Notes under the pieces: model-generated
What the model saw: the letters and a program-made list of their open reading frames with translations, nothing else
Told to the model about the DNA's origin: nothing
Database searches by the model: none
Shown here: in pieces, positions 34,305 to 45,462 of the stretch
How the letters are laid out: every line of letters begins with the position of its first letter
Position numbering within the stretch: position 1 is the first letter of the stretch
Position numbers and translations under genes: made by a program
NCBI RefSeq assembly: GCF_029784165.1
Contig: NC_073696.1
Span: 195,532,498-195,596,497 of the forward strand
Source of the DNA: Wyeomyia smithii
Taxonomy: Eukaryota > Arthropoda > Insecta > Diptera > Culicidae
Direction: 5' to 3'
Length of the DNA: 64,000 nt

Positions 34305-34596
34305 CTTGATTTGGTTTTGGTTGTTCTAACAAACGGGAACAAAAATATCACTTGTTTTGGGTTTGGTTTTTTGTTTTTTCCTACAACAAAGGCTGTGCCC
34401 CTTTGGAACTGCTCCGAGTTTCCGGCTGACTTTGGCTATATCACAGAACGAAGAGATGTCTGATGCTGGAGAAGATCCAAACTGGTTCGCTTGGCAGTTG
34501 TCGCTTAGGATGAGATGTTAAGGTTGATCGTCGAAAAATGGATCGCCGCACTGGTAGACCACTTAAACTGAACTGAACGATGCCGACCGTGGAACT
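34305..34596 (-). other. Candidate non-coding first exon (5' UTR) of the CRAL-TRIO gene
   Basis: This minus-strand stretch runs from the candidate transcription start to an excellent donor ATCAAG|GTACGG (exon end 34305). Its 3' part is rich in AAAAC/CCAAAC runs, as insect 5' UTRs often are. The implied intron (34304-34434) is 871 bp and ends at the pyrimidine-rich acceptor before the start-codon exon. The exon limits are inferred; the exact start could be 34596 (CCAGT), 34574 or 34569 (both TCAGT). Confidence 0.45.
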
Positions 34597-34630
34597 GGTG
34601 GTAATATTTAAAGAACACACCACTATATAC
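34567..34630 (-). promoter_or_regulatory. Candidate core promoter (TATA box plus initiators)
   Basis: Reading the minus strand, TATATAG begins at 34629, a second AT-rich box TTTAAATA begins at 34612, and two overlapping initiator cores TCAGT lie at 34576-34572 and 34571-34567. The spacing from TATATAG to a CCAGT at 34596 (33 bp), or from TTTAAATA to the first TCAGT (38 bp), is near the usual 30 bp. The upstream flank has a GC-rich patch with GAGCGAGAGCGA-type repeats. This is the best promoter-like cluster upstream of the gene. Confidence 0.4.
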
Positions 34631-34639
34631 GCGATCGGG

Positions 34640-35520
34640 CCCGGCCCCGATCGAGAGCGAGCGAGAGCGACTGCTGCGCAAGACGTGAAAAGGTACGAGC
34701 CGCGTGCACATAAGCACATCTCGTGAGGCACCTCCAGTACATAAGATGCCAACAGCAAACGATCATAATTTTCCTGCTCGGTTGCGCGGTAGCTTTTCCG
34801 TCAATACACGTGGAACTAAAGCACAACTAAATAAGGCTACGTTTTCTCCTTGAATTGCACACCAGTAAACCTGCACGCAGCTTGGATGAAGAAAAACTTC
34901 CTTGGGCGGCTTGGTTTGGCCACCGGGGTGCAACAATCGGCGCTGCAAGTACGCACACGCAAAAGTGTAAACCATGCTCATGCAGCTTATGCACGATCCA
35001 CCGCCCGCCGGTAATACTGAATGGGATGACCTAAGCTAACAGCAAAGTGGCATGACAGAATGCGAAATTCATGTGCTCCTTCAGTGTTGCATATAGGTAC
35101 GTACGTACGCTTTGAGAAGTCCAGTTTGGCGATGCGTTGTTGACCGTCAACCGGCCGCTGCTGAACAGAGGCACGCGACGGTGCGTCGAGGTGAAACCAT
35201 TGGGTTTAAAAGTTCACCGTATTTTCTATTTCGAAGCAAATGAACAATTAAACGAACTTACTAACTGAAGGTTATTTATATTTTATTGATATTCTATTGG
35301 ATTTTGGATCGCAAATCGAATGTGAACTTATAAAACCACGATTGGACAAGTTGGCTGGAAAACTTATGTCATCTTATTGGTTCTATCGCTTCCATCTCTG
35401 CTTTTCGGCGAAAATTACTTTGAAGTAGAGTAGGTGTCTTTTACAAGTATTATTGGATGTGGTGCCTCGAAACAGTTACAATGGGTTTGAAAATAAATTC
35501 TCAAGCAATCTCTTCTATAA
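34640..35520. other. Upstream flank of the gene, nothing recognised
   Basis: Moderately GC-rich up to 35.2 kb. Short frames on the minus strand lack domains. It may hold proximal regulatory sequence. Confidence 0.3.
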
Positions 35521-35526
35521 TCTCAA

Positions 35527-35666
35527 CCCTCTAGTGCCCAAGTTAATTTTAAGACGGACTTCGGTAAAATCACATTGAATCTTTATAAACATTATTAAAG
35601 TGTTTATTGAAGCTTTTTAGAGGTTCGGCTGAAACCCGTCTAAAGGCGGCACTGGGCACTAGAGGG
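35527..35666. mobile_element. Short piggyBac-like MITE
   Basis: Termini CCCTCTAGTGCCCA and TGGGCACTAGAGGG, exact inverted repeats. The right flank is TTAA (35667-35670) and the left flank TCAA, one change from TTAA. 140 bp, no ORF. Confidence 0.75.
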
Positions 35667-35773
35667 TTAATGAAAGAGAAGTCTTTCGATAAGTAAACGG
35701 GGATTCAACTATGATACAAAATTTGATTTCGTTTCAACTTAGCATTTTCAATAAAAACAGCAACGAAACGCCA

Positions 35774-36104
35774 GCGGGGGCCTAGTGTGGTTGGTAACGT
35801 CTCCGCCAACCACGCTCGACGCCTGGGTTCGAATCCCACCGCCGACATAGGTGTCGATGGTTGTGAGGTGGCGTGATCCACTCACAACCAACCAAACTGG
35901 TCTAGATTCAATCCTAGCCGACACCGGGAGATTTTCTGAGGCAAAAAATCTCTGGGATCACGCCTTCCATCGCATGAGGAAGTAATAAACGGGTCGTGAG
36001 TTAGGGTCCTGGGTGTGGAGTCGCCTCCCTGGGCGTCGGTGATTGGCCACAACAGTGGCGGAACAAGACCGACGGAAAATAAGCGAGAATAAAAAAAAAA
36101 AAAA
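35774..36104 (+). mobile_element. Full-length SINE, family S1
   Basis: Same family as 6372-6721, with A box TGTGGTTGGTAACG, B box GGTTCGAATCCC and an oligo-A tail. The target duplication AGCAACGAAACGCCA is perfect (35759-35773 and 36105-36119). A short stretch after GAGGAAGTAA is deleted relative to the first copy. It landed inside a retroelement 3'-end relic. Confidence 0.92.
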
Positions 36105-36160
36105 AGCAACGAAACGCCAACGTTTCGATCAGTTGTTTGGGATCTTCATCAGGGCCTATT
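36105..36160 (-). other. Retroelement 3'-end relic with hammerhead-like core
   Basis: Minus strand: CTGATGA, A, GATC, a 10-nt loop, GATC, GAAACG, TTGG, CGTTTC. The order CUGANGA - stem - GAAA - stem matches the conserved part of a hammerhead ribozyme, except for one extra A and no visible stem I. Upstream TAGGCC and downstream AATAAAA-type sequence suggest a retroelement tail, perhaps Penelope- or CR1-like. Confidence 0.35.
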
Positions 36161-37220
36161 TTGAATTTCTTTCGTACATTGAACCATAGAAAATCTTCCG
36201 ATAAGATCTTATTTTTTATGCTGTAACATTTTTAAGAAAAGTCATCACGAATGAAAATCAATTATTCAATTTTACCGTTTTGGGACAGAGCTGAATTCAA
36301 CTGAAATGTACGAGATAATACCGAAATAACGAGGGTAATCTTAAAACGCCAACATCCTCTTACGTTATGCACAGTAAATTTTCTGGAGTTGGTTTGACGG
36401 CCTTGGACGGCACGCTTCGAATTTGGGTTGAGGTTACGCTAAGCATGTGACGTGATCAGAACGTTCGAATTTTTTTTCGATTCTATTGGGGGTTCCGCAA
36501 GGCAGTAATCTAGAACCACTGCTCTTTGCGGTGTTCATTAATTGCGAATCCATATTACTGCCAGACCAAAGCCATATGTTTTCTGCGGATAACGTCAACT
36601 AACTACCGATGCATCCATAAATCACGTAACTCCCCTCGGGAGGCGGTTCTGGGGGTAGGTGGTATTATATAACGTTAAAAATTGATTTATAGAGGAGAAG
36701 GATGTATTGCCTTGCTTCCCGAGCACGGATAACAATAACATGGATGGAATAAATTCCACTGCCTACATATTCTGACTCAACAAAGTGTTTTGTTTCGTTT
36801 CTCTTTCTCGAGACTGCGTGGTCAGGCTTTCAACGCAAAAATCTACGCTCAACTCGATATAAAAAACTGCGTGTAGAAAATACAGTTTCATTCTTGTTCG
36901 TTACACGGTAGCGAGTGAAGTATGGCTGTAAGAGATACACGGCATTAGGAAATGAGAGCTGCGCACGAGTCAACTTTCAGGCACTGCGGAACACCTTACC
37001 TTCATTTTGCATACGACAGCAACAGGTACCATCGTATGCAGCTACCGGAGGACAGAGCGGAGAGCAAATTAATTATGTGCGGCCAAGCAAAATATTCGAT
37101 GCTACCAGTGGTGTGATCATCACCGTTCTGTAGCACATATTTCTAGTTGAAAAATATGGAATCGGTTCTTTTCAGAACTATGAATGCTTGAAGATAAGAG
37201 TTATGAACGGTAGTGTTGCC
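36161..37220. other. Intergenic sequence with a MITE trace
   Basis: Only a trace of the ATCCATAAATCACGTAACTC-type MITE end near 36606 is recognisable. Frames below 75 codons have no domain. Confidence 0.35.
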
Positions 37221-37223
37221 TAC

Positions 37224-37290
37224 AGGGCCGGATTTAGACGCCAGGGGGCCCGGGGAAAATTTGTTTGTGAGGCCCTGTTTTCTTTAAACA
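37224..37290 (+). mobile_element. Possible hAT-type end (CAGGGCCGGATTTA)
   Basis: CAGGGCCGGATTTAGACG resembles CAGAGCCGGATTTGCGG at about 20091. Both could be left ends of one hAT-like family, but I found no matching right end or 8-bp duplication. Confidence 0.3.
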
Positions 37291-37879
37291 TTTAGAGGTA
37301 ACGTATTTCAGTATTCGTAAAATCTAATAAGGTTTTTCTGATTTTTTGGAATACGTTTTGAATTTTTCAATCCAAATTCATTCAATTTTGAGGGGGTTAA
37401 AAATAGGATTTTTTGCAATACGTAATGATAGATATCGCCTGAGGGTACTACGAAATATAGCAAACTGACATTTTCAATAAGGTGCCCCAGTAACCTATTG
37501 ACAATTAGTATTCAGAATTGCTGTGTGATTTTTTTCCGTAGAAGTAAAGATCCGGTAATGTTCAGGTATACCACGTTTGGTTCATATTGACCAGAGTCAA
37601 CCATGTTCGTTACTTTAGATGTAGCGCTAACACTCAGGGCGCACTGCAATGAGATTATTCCAAGGGCGAATGAACAACTTGGATGGAATTCCATGATCAA
37701 ACTGCGCCTGCGATCATTGTTCGTTTCTGTCGTGCGCTCTGTTCTTGAAATGAAGTGTATGATGTCCATTCATCGCAAATTGGATAACAAAAATCGAAGC
37801 CGTGCAACGAAAGTTTATACGATATAGGTACCTTACGTTTTCTTCTGTGGCGAGATCCCCAGCTATGACCTTCTTTTAA

Positions 37880-38405
37880 GCCTTTCCCTTTTATTTACTT
37901 GGTTTTCGTCGCCATAATTTCTAAGCCAACTCTCCTAGTCTCCGCTTTTAAATTGGCGTAGATTACTTCCGCCGTCACAAAGTTTCTCGTAATAACGTCC
38001 AGGTCCTCTACGAAGCCTATGAGTTGACTATCTTTGCTGGACATCGTGCCTTTCGTTTTGATAGCCACTCGTCGAATTACACCCCAAAGAGCAATGTTGA
38101 AAAACGTGCAAGATAGTCCATCTTGTTGTGTCCTAGATGTGCAGACGTAACAGATCACTTGAATCAAGATAGTTTTGATAAGTCGTGTCAGTTTATCTGG
38201 AATACCGTAGTCGTGCATTATTTGTCATAGCTGTTTGACTGTATAGACCACGAGGACGTGATAATGTGAGTACGTTATACTCCCGGAATTTTCGAAGGAT
38301 CTGCCGGAGAGTGAAGGTTTGATCTGTAGTCGCACGTGCTTGCGTGAAGCTCGGTAGTACCAAGGTCCTACGAATCATTTTGCTAGAGAAGAAAGACGGT
38401 GGAGC
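37880..38405 (-). pseudogene. FADD-type LINE reverse transcriptase fragment (part 1)
   Basis: The minus-strand frames read TTDQTFTLRQILRKFREYN, then DKLTRLIKT, QQDGLSC.FFNIAL.GVIRR, then IGFVEDLDVI and LKAETRRVGLEI.ATKTK. This is the order of the finger and palm motifs of a non-LTR reverse transcriptase whose catalytic box is normally FADD; here it has become FVED, so it is dead. The upstream part continues at 40049-40178 after a hAT-type insertion. Confidence 0.8.
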
Positions 38406-40048
38406 TAAGGTGGTTTACCGGTAAAACAAAAACCGGTAAAACCGATATTTTTTTCAATACCGAAATACCGGTATTGGAGAAGCGAAAAAAACGGTATTTT
38501 CGGTATTTTTCTTGAAATTAAAAAAAAACTTGTCACAATATTCATAAATAATTTTAAGGCTAATCAATACTACCCACTTAGGTCACATGACACACACATG
38601 ACGGTGTATATAATAAATACATTTAGACAGGAGCAACATTGAATATTATTTTCCCTTATCTATTTATCAATTTTTGTGTTTTTCTTGTTTGTTTTGCTTG
38701 GATTCAGACGATGTGTTTGTGTGTACCGATAATATGTCAAAAAACTTTATATCAATAAAGCAAAACATTTATTTTTTAAGTAGAACGGTCAATTTTGTTT
38801 TACACTCATACTTACAGAGACAGCTCGTGGGTTATGAACCTACCAGTTCAACTACAAATTCTGAAAATCATAGTTTGAGCAGTAATCACAATCATGTCCG
38901 CGAAAAAACACATGTCACATTATTCGTTTTGTGCTATTTAAAAGATAAACTAAAAAATAATGTATGAATATCAATTTGAATTTTGTTTTTGTTTACCGTC
39001 TCCGTGTGCATTGCCCAGGTTGCACCTAGTTATGGGCAAGTTGCTCCTAATGTGTTTACAGGATGAAATAATCATTCAATAAAAATGTTCATTCTAAACA
39101 TAATTTCTTCTTATTCAAGATAAAGCGAAATTTAAATAGCTATATCATGGCCAAAGCTTCTTCGCCCAAACCGCGGCGGATTTTATTAGCAATACTTCTA
39201 GCTGAGAAAAATGCTGAATTTGAACGAACTGTTTAAAAAGCATCGAAACCCCTATGTGCCAGTTCGTGATATCCTCGCTCAGCGAAACTTGCCATACATG
39301 CTACATGTTTAGAACTATTTGAAGAGCATCAAGGTGCCTATTTAACAGCGAGACGAATCTCTGATAAAAAAAACCATGTTAGTTTTAGTATTAGATTTAG
39401 TTTCAGCTCGTAGTCGGTAGCGAGGATACAAAATTTGCCTTTAGCTTATAAAATATTTTAGACCATTAGATATAATTGGCTCCGTGAAACATTAATTTGT
39501 ATTGTGCCGTGTCAAATAAATGTTTTGTGAACAAAAAAAAAAAGCATCGAACAGAATAGAGAAGTATTTAACTTCGGATTTATAAAATGAAAATTCTTGT
39601 CTGATCGTCATTTCATTTTCTTCTTCATTCATTTACTCTTCTCAACAGTTTCAAATATTGTTTCTCTAAGAATTTTAAAGTTATTCACTAGCTTGAAACT
39701 AGGTTTTGTGGTGTGAAAGAAATTTGTAATAAAAACCTGCATGATATTTCGTTAATATGAGTTTCGAAATTATGTTCTGTAATTATTATTTCTCAGTTAT
39801 ATTTTTCAAGAGTACAGAGAGACTGATTTGTATTTTTCGCGAACATGATTGACATTACTTCCCCAAACCTTGATTTTAAAAATGTTGTAGTTGAACAAAT
39901 AGGTTCAAAGACCACGAGTCGGCCCTGGTTTGTATTAATCCGAAAAACAAATTTGAAAATACCGGTTTTTTACCGGTTTTACCGGTTTTGATTTCTATGA
40001 ATACCGGAATACCGGTTTTCCGAAAAGCCGGTAATATCGACCACCCTA
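38406..40048. mobile_element. hAT-like element with ACCGGT-rich ends
   Basis: The ends TAAGGTGGTTTACCGG and, inverted, TAGGGTGGTCGATATTACCGG each carry several ACCGGT(A/T)AAAACC repeats. The flanks GGTGGAGC (38398-38405) and GGCGAAGC (40049-40056) match at six of eight positions, a decayed 8-bp duplication. Removing the element restores the LINE reading ILLRRLS. No transposase frame is seen. A polyadenylated retroposon is inserted inside. Confidence 0.7.
39248..39538 (+). mobile_element. 5'-truncated retroposon with poly-A, family U copy 1
   Basis: A target duplication AAAAAGCATCGAA lies on both sides (39235-39247 and 39539-39551). The sequence TCCTCGCTCAGCGAAACTTG ... TTAGTTTTAGTATTAGAT ... 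ATTAATTTGTATTGTG then an oligo-A tail is shared with 44972-45243. It is probably the 3' untranslated end of a LINE. Confidence 0.8.
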
Positions 40049-40178
40049 GGCGAAGCAGAATCTGGGAGAAGCCTTTTAGGCGGCGTTGATCAACGTTATG
40101 GCTCAGTGTGTAGTCCTTACGGGATTGGTTAACTTCTTGTCAAACTCTGTCCTTCAACTGGCTTTTCTTTCTCCTCAG
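40049..40178 (-). pseudogene. FADD-type LINE fragment (part 2, between two hAT insertions)
   Basis: The minus-strand frame reads NPVRTTH.AITLINAA.KGFSQILLR, matching the usual LINE motif NYR.ITLLNAAYKVLSQIL immediately upstream of part 1. Two stops interrupt it. It is the 130-bp strip left between the hAT-like element ending at 40048 and the one starting at 40179. Confidence 0.65.
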
Positions 40179-42477
40179 CAGAGTTGCCAATAAAATATTC
40201 GATTTAACTGGAAAAAGGCTGGTGAAAAACTGGAAAAATCTGGATTCCAAATAAATTTAAAAAAAGCAAAAATATGAGTCAGAGAGAGCTTTTCTGTTAC
40301 GGGCAGCCATGTCCAAACCACGCTCTACACTGAGTGGCATATCTGAAACACGGCACGACGTGTATTGCAACTGCAACTGAGTGTTAGTGTTGAATCGACA
40401 ACACGCAGAGCGATAGCCGAACCACCGGTGGCAGTGGCTGTTTTTCCTTTTCGCCACGGGTGTTTCCAACTTCGGCAAACACCGGAATCGAGGGATTTGG
40501 CTTCGTAAAAACACCGGCCGCAGCCGAGAGTTTCAACTTCGAGAAAGCATCTCGACAACACGCTCGCCTGCTTGTCCTAGCGCGAGTTTTGATGTTTTCA
40601 ATCAAACCTATCTCGCTTTGGGAAGGGAGTGCGAGGTCGCAAAAGCACTTGTTTACTTGTTAATTTAATGGTCATTTAGGATGAATCCTTTATTGTATTT
40701 TGCAAGTGCAAGAAATAATTCGTATGCTTTGTGCCGTCAGCGCCGTCAGCGATAAATCAACAACTATCGTTAGCGCTGAAATTAAACGATCATTCAAATT
40801 AACGATAAATATTGATAACATTTCCATCTGTAGATTTGGCCGTGGAATTTTAACAAATTAGTCGCTGACTGGACTATTTGGCATTAATCCTAGAACAGAA
40901 TACTTTTTGTTTTGTATGGCGTCTGATCATAGAGAAATGCGGTTGAATTAGTTTACTATAGCGTTTGGCGGCATTTGCGGGAAGCCCCAAAGAGAGTAAT
41001 GTTTAATATTGATAATTTGTGGAACATAAAAATATGCAAGAGTAGAAATTTTTCTGAATATATTTTTTAAATTTTTTTTTTCACTTGGTTAATTTTTCGA
41101 ATGGACAAAATTATTGTTCAAAATATTGTCGAAGAAACCATACCGATCGAATGAACCGTTCCACAGTGTTTTATTTTGCCGTTTTCGTATGATTGGATAA
41201 ATAGAGAATCAAATGTTGATTATAACCATAATGTATGATCGGAGATGTTTCAAGATATTCAAAAATGCATCTTTCGATGTAGGAAGATGAGTGATCAATC
41301 CACCTAAAAGTGAGATAGAAAATTTACTTTTTCATCAGATTGAGATAGATGCTTGATGTCTCCGGCAAAATTTTAGGTGATCTAAAAACAAGAAACATGG
41401 CCGTAGACATCATGTTTCTATCGCTTACATATTATGAGCAACATACAGTTTTCTATTAAGAGGTACTGAAAATCACAATTTTCATTATAACTTTTTTCTC
41501 AGATTTTCCCGAGTTTTCAAACCTTCTACAAAGTTATCAGTCATCCAAAAATGCATGTTTATGCAGAACTTTGTTATTTTATATCTCCCAAAATAAAAAG
41601 TTTTTTGACATATTTCGATATTTTTGGGGAGATTTTCACCTCAATCATCTTCAAATTACGCAATTTTACGCAAGTGGCAAATCCGTACGATAAAATAACT
41701 ATCTTAAGACTTTCAATAAAAGGCACAAACTTTTGTATGTAACAGTATGTAAGTAGCCTTTCCGCCTGTTGTACAAAGCTATTTGATGCCGCTTTTTATA
41801 TACAAAAATTTTAAAATGAAGAGTTTTGAGTTTCGAAGGTGGCACTAAATGATCTTTAGTTAAACTTGCATGCATGCTTACACGTTGTGCCGTGTTTCGA
41901 TGCAAAAGTGGCAACCGGGCAGCACAGTTCGGTGTTTCGACCATGGCTGGTTACGGGGACTAAATCCAGTGTCGCAATTAAGAAAATAGAGCTGTTTCAT
42001 TTACTTTTATCTTTAACAAAAGTATTGACGCAACATTTTCTTCCGTTACATCAGTGAATTTTAAATTTCAATTATCTATGATTTCGATATCTTTTGGTAT
42101 CTCATTCTTCTAACGATTTTTTAAATGCTACGCAACAGAAAATAAATAGAAGATTTTTTTGCCTGGTCTGGTAAAATCTATTTGTTTTGTTTAATCTCAA
42201 CCATATCATGCAGTCTTTAACTTGGCCGTGTTTCGTGCGAGAGGATAGAATACTGGAAATGCTGTTAAGAATTGTCAAAATAATTTATCAATCTACAAAA
42301 TTTACGTTTTGAAAATATTTCCAAAAACCAAATGGAGATTAGGTGAATAAAAAACTGGATAAAACTGGCAAATATCTGAAAAAACTGGAAGATTTTGGGA
42401 ATAAACTGTTTGACTGGATCACTTGAAAAAAAAACTGGAGGTTCAGTTCAGTTAAAACTGGAACATTGGCAACTCTG
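40179..42477. mobile_element. 2.3-kb hAT-type element, non-autonomous
   Basis: Ends CAGAGTTGCCAAT / ATTGGCAACTCTG with a perfect 8-bp target duplication CTCCTCAG (40171-40178 and 42478-42485). Subterminal AACTGGA / ATCTGGA repeats occur at both ends, as in the 309-bp MITE at 26968. The inside contains a 400-bp GC-richer block (about 40270-40680) and AT-rich remainder, with no frame over 95 codons and no recognisable transposase motif. Confidence 0.9.
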
Positions 42478-42739
42478 CTCCTCAGAATCTCGGTTGACTC
42501 GTTTCGAGCTCATCGTTACCTTACCAACTTACCCTATACATCCTCGAGAGTCGAAGCACAGAGTTCTTTTGTAGAAGGTACACGTAAAAGTTCCAGCGCC
42601 AATCAAGCAATGTGTCCTCTCGATTCGCTCATCAGTTGTGTGAAATGCATAATGCAATTTCAATCAAGAATTGTGCTAACTTCGTGCAATACTGATGTGG
42701 TCTCGTGCCATCCAACTTTGACGTGTAGTGCCTCGTCAA

Positions 42740-43625
42740 GTAAGCGAGTGTAATTCTATGCAGCCTGTGGGGTGTGCCACTGCCGAAGCCAAGGAGGACG
42801 GTTTTGTCTCCAGAATACGTCTTCACAAAGCTCGGTCTTGAGGTGATCCTCTCAAGTCGCTCCTTGCACCTGCCGCTCATCGACAGCACATATCCGACGC
42901 GTGTGGGGTGTGCCTTGAAGTCATCGGTCTCTATACGGGTCTCTAATTTCTTGCCGATCGCTTCTCTGAAATACGAGCTACATGGCCATCCCACTGTAAC
43001 TTACCATGTTTCATCGGCATGACAAGCGTATACTTCGTACAAGTCGTGATCTAGCATCGGCACCACATCCCATTTTCTTGCTTGCTACCGAGTATCGATC
43101 CCAAGATTCTGCTTGAAGATTTCAACCGCTTGCCAATCGACTTCCTTTTACGTTCACGTTTCGTAGAGCACCGCCGATAGATCAGCGTCCTGTAGAGCGC
43201 AATTTTTGTGAGTAGCTGCAGGTAGGACAACTACGCTCTTTGCCAGCCACCACGTACTTCATTTTGGCAGTGTTTATGGTGTGTCGAATTGTCGCTGCTT
43301 TCCTTTCGAGAATATTAAAGGCCTACTCCACAGCTCTACGATTAACACCGATGATTTTGATGTTGTCCACGAGGTCTAGAAGCATGTGAGACTTCGTGAT
43401 GATGGGGCCGCTGCTCTGCCCTTCGTATAGCACCTTTCAAGACTATGTTGAATAGCAAGTTCGAGAGCCCGTTCCCTTGCTTCAGACTTCCCAACATCAC
43501 TAATGCATTTGAAACTTCACCCGCTTTCCTGACGCATGATATGAAACCGTCAAGAATCACACGTATCAACTTAATCTGCCACCGCAGTATATGTAAAAAA
43601 AATGATGTCACTGAAAGTTGTGTTC
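42740..43625 (-). pseudogene. FADD-type LINE fragment, RT to C-terminus
   Basis: Minus-strand frames include ILDGFISCVRKAGEVSNAL, SLKQGNGLSNLLFNIVLKG and then decayed parts of the palm and the C-terminal region. The catalytic FADD is not readable (the plus strand has GTTGTCCACGAGGTCTAG at that place). Many stops and frameshifts; it is an old copy. The region 42486-42740 is probably also LINE or flank but could not be assigned. Confidence 0.7.
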
Positions 43626-43764
43626 TCGAAACTTGTCGAAAACATCTGTTTTGTAGATGGTCTTGCTAGAAAACCGCATTATTCACTAACAAAAGCATCC
43701 TGCACTGGCTTCAATTTATGGAACGGGAAACACAAACGGAGCATTTTCTATGTGAAATCGGGGA

Positions 43765-43880
43765 GGGTTATGCCTAGTCTGTGCCCTTTCTTATGTCCAG
43801 TCTAGTCTGTGTCTTTTCTTATAGATCCAGTCCAGGCTTATGGCCAGTCTAGTCCGTATCCTTTCTTATATATGGCAGAT
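43765..43880 (+). repeat. Short imperfect tandem repeat
   Basis: About three units of GTCTAGTCTGTGTCTTTTCTTAT, 30-45 bp each. Confidence 0.6.
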
Positions 43881-44970
43881 GAGCCCTTCCAATCAGTTTA
43901 TAGGTGGTGTCTTCTCAAACCATAGTCTCAGTATAATCTGGTGAATTGCAATGCCAAACCGCTTGCTCCCGACTTTGAAAAATTCGGTCGGTAAGCCATC
44001 CTTCCAGCGGTGTTGTGGTTCAATTACTCAAATTTATTTCCTGTTATCTTAATCTCATACCTTCCTACCTGTTCAACACCACTTTTAAATGTTGATCCTA
44101 ACGTCTGACCACTTGCGACTAATTAGTAGTTAGATTCTTCTTCCAGACGTCAAACATAGCAGAAACTGGTACAGTCCGGTTCTTGATTCCATTAGTTGAT
44201 CTATAGAAGATTCTTGTGTTTTGCCTGGTGCCTGGTCTCGCTCAGTCGTATTCAGAGAGTCGGCTACATTTAAAATTTTCAAAATCAAATTCCCAAATAT
44301 TTATTTTAATTTATTTTTTCCTAATTTTTATCTTGATTTGCATCATAAATTCAGGAATTTCTTCTGATTTTTAGGGTTTTTCGAAAGTATTCTACAAACA
44401 TTGTTGAAAAGTTTTGATAAAAGAATTTTTAACGTGTGATTTTGAAACGTAATTTTTTAACTTAGATTGCACATTAGGCGATTCTTTTTGTCCTAAATAA
44501 AATCGGTTGTTACTCGATATGTTTGATTGTTTTTACTTGTTTTAGATTATTGGTTAAACTTCCAGAATCAAATTTCAAAATGTTCTGCCTGATTTTTTTT
44601 CTGATTTCTATCTTTAATTCACTTCGAAAGAATTTTGCAGATATTAGTTTGGATGTATTAGATTATGCATCGACGAGTAAAAACAGAAAATACGGAGGAA
44701 TTTCGATTTTATCACGGTCAAAAAAAAAACACTTTACGGTAAAACTAGCGACTTTGGATTCGAGGTTAGTATTTTTTGTTGCATAGCAGTAAAATCTAAC
44801 GCAAAACACTAATTTTTATCATTTCACCATGTTGGCGATAGAGAAAAAAGCTTCCCGGTTTGTGAAGACTTTTATATGAAGAATTACAAATTCCAGAAAA
44901 TTATTACAGCATTAAATTTAACTGAGAGCAAACAATGTTTTAATGCTACTTACTGTAGTAGCTTTTCGCT
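43881..44970. other. AT-rich intergenic sequence
   Basis: Runs of TTTTCAAAATCAAATT resemble 53615-53650. No gene or clear repeat end was seen. Confidence 0.35.
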
Positions 44971-44971
44971 A

Positions 44972-45243
44972 TCGTGCATCCTCGCTCAGCGAAACTTGCC
45001 ATGCATGCTACTTGTTTATAGCTATTTGAAGATTATCAAGGTGCCCATTTAACAGCGAAACGAATCTCGAAACGAAAAAAAAACATGTTAGTTTTAGTAT
45101 TAGATATAGTTTCAGCTCGTAGTCGGAAGCGAGGATATAAAAATTGCCTTTAGCTTATAAGATATTTTAGGCCATAAGGCATTAGATATAGTTGGCTTCG
45201 TAAAACATTAATTTGTATTGTGTCATAAATAAATGTAAAAAAA
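44972..45243 (+). mobile_element. 5'-truncated retroposon, family U copy 2
   Basis: Same sequence as 39248-39538 from TCCTCGCTCAGCGAAACTTG to an A-rich tail, about 85-90% alike by eye. No clean target duplication was found. Confidence 0.75.
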
Positions 45244-45462
45244 AGAATTTTAACTGTTAGCTTTAAGTTTCAACGTGAGTCCACTATTAACAATTGTCTA
45301 ATGATTGTTTCTTTTTGACGCTTTTTTTTCTGTGTGCCTGAAGGGCACTGGGTACTGAAATCATTCTGAAACATTTTTGCTGATTGTCTTTTGTGGCGGG
45401 CCCCGATTGCTGTGCACAGGTTACGGATTGCTCGTACTCATTGATAGAGTAGAACTGTTTTA

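Noticed and set aside
37226..39925. A single 2.7-kb hAT element between CAGGGCCGG and CGGCCCTG
   Set aside because: Flanks GTTGCCTA and GTTTGTAT do not form an 8-bp duplication, and the ACCGGT element 38406-40048 explains the right part better.
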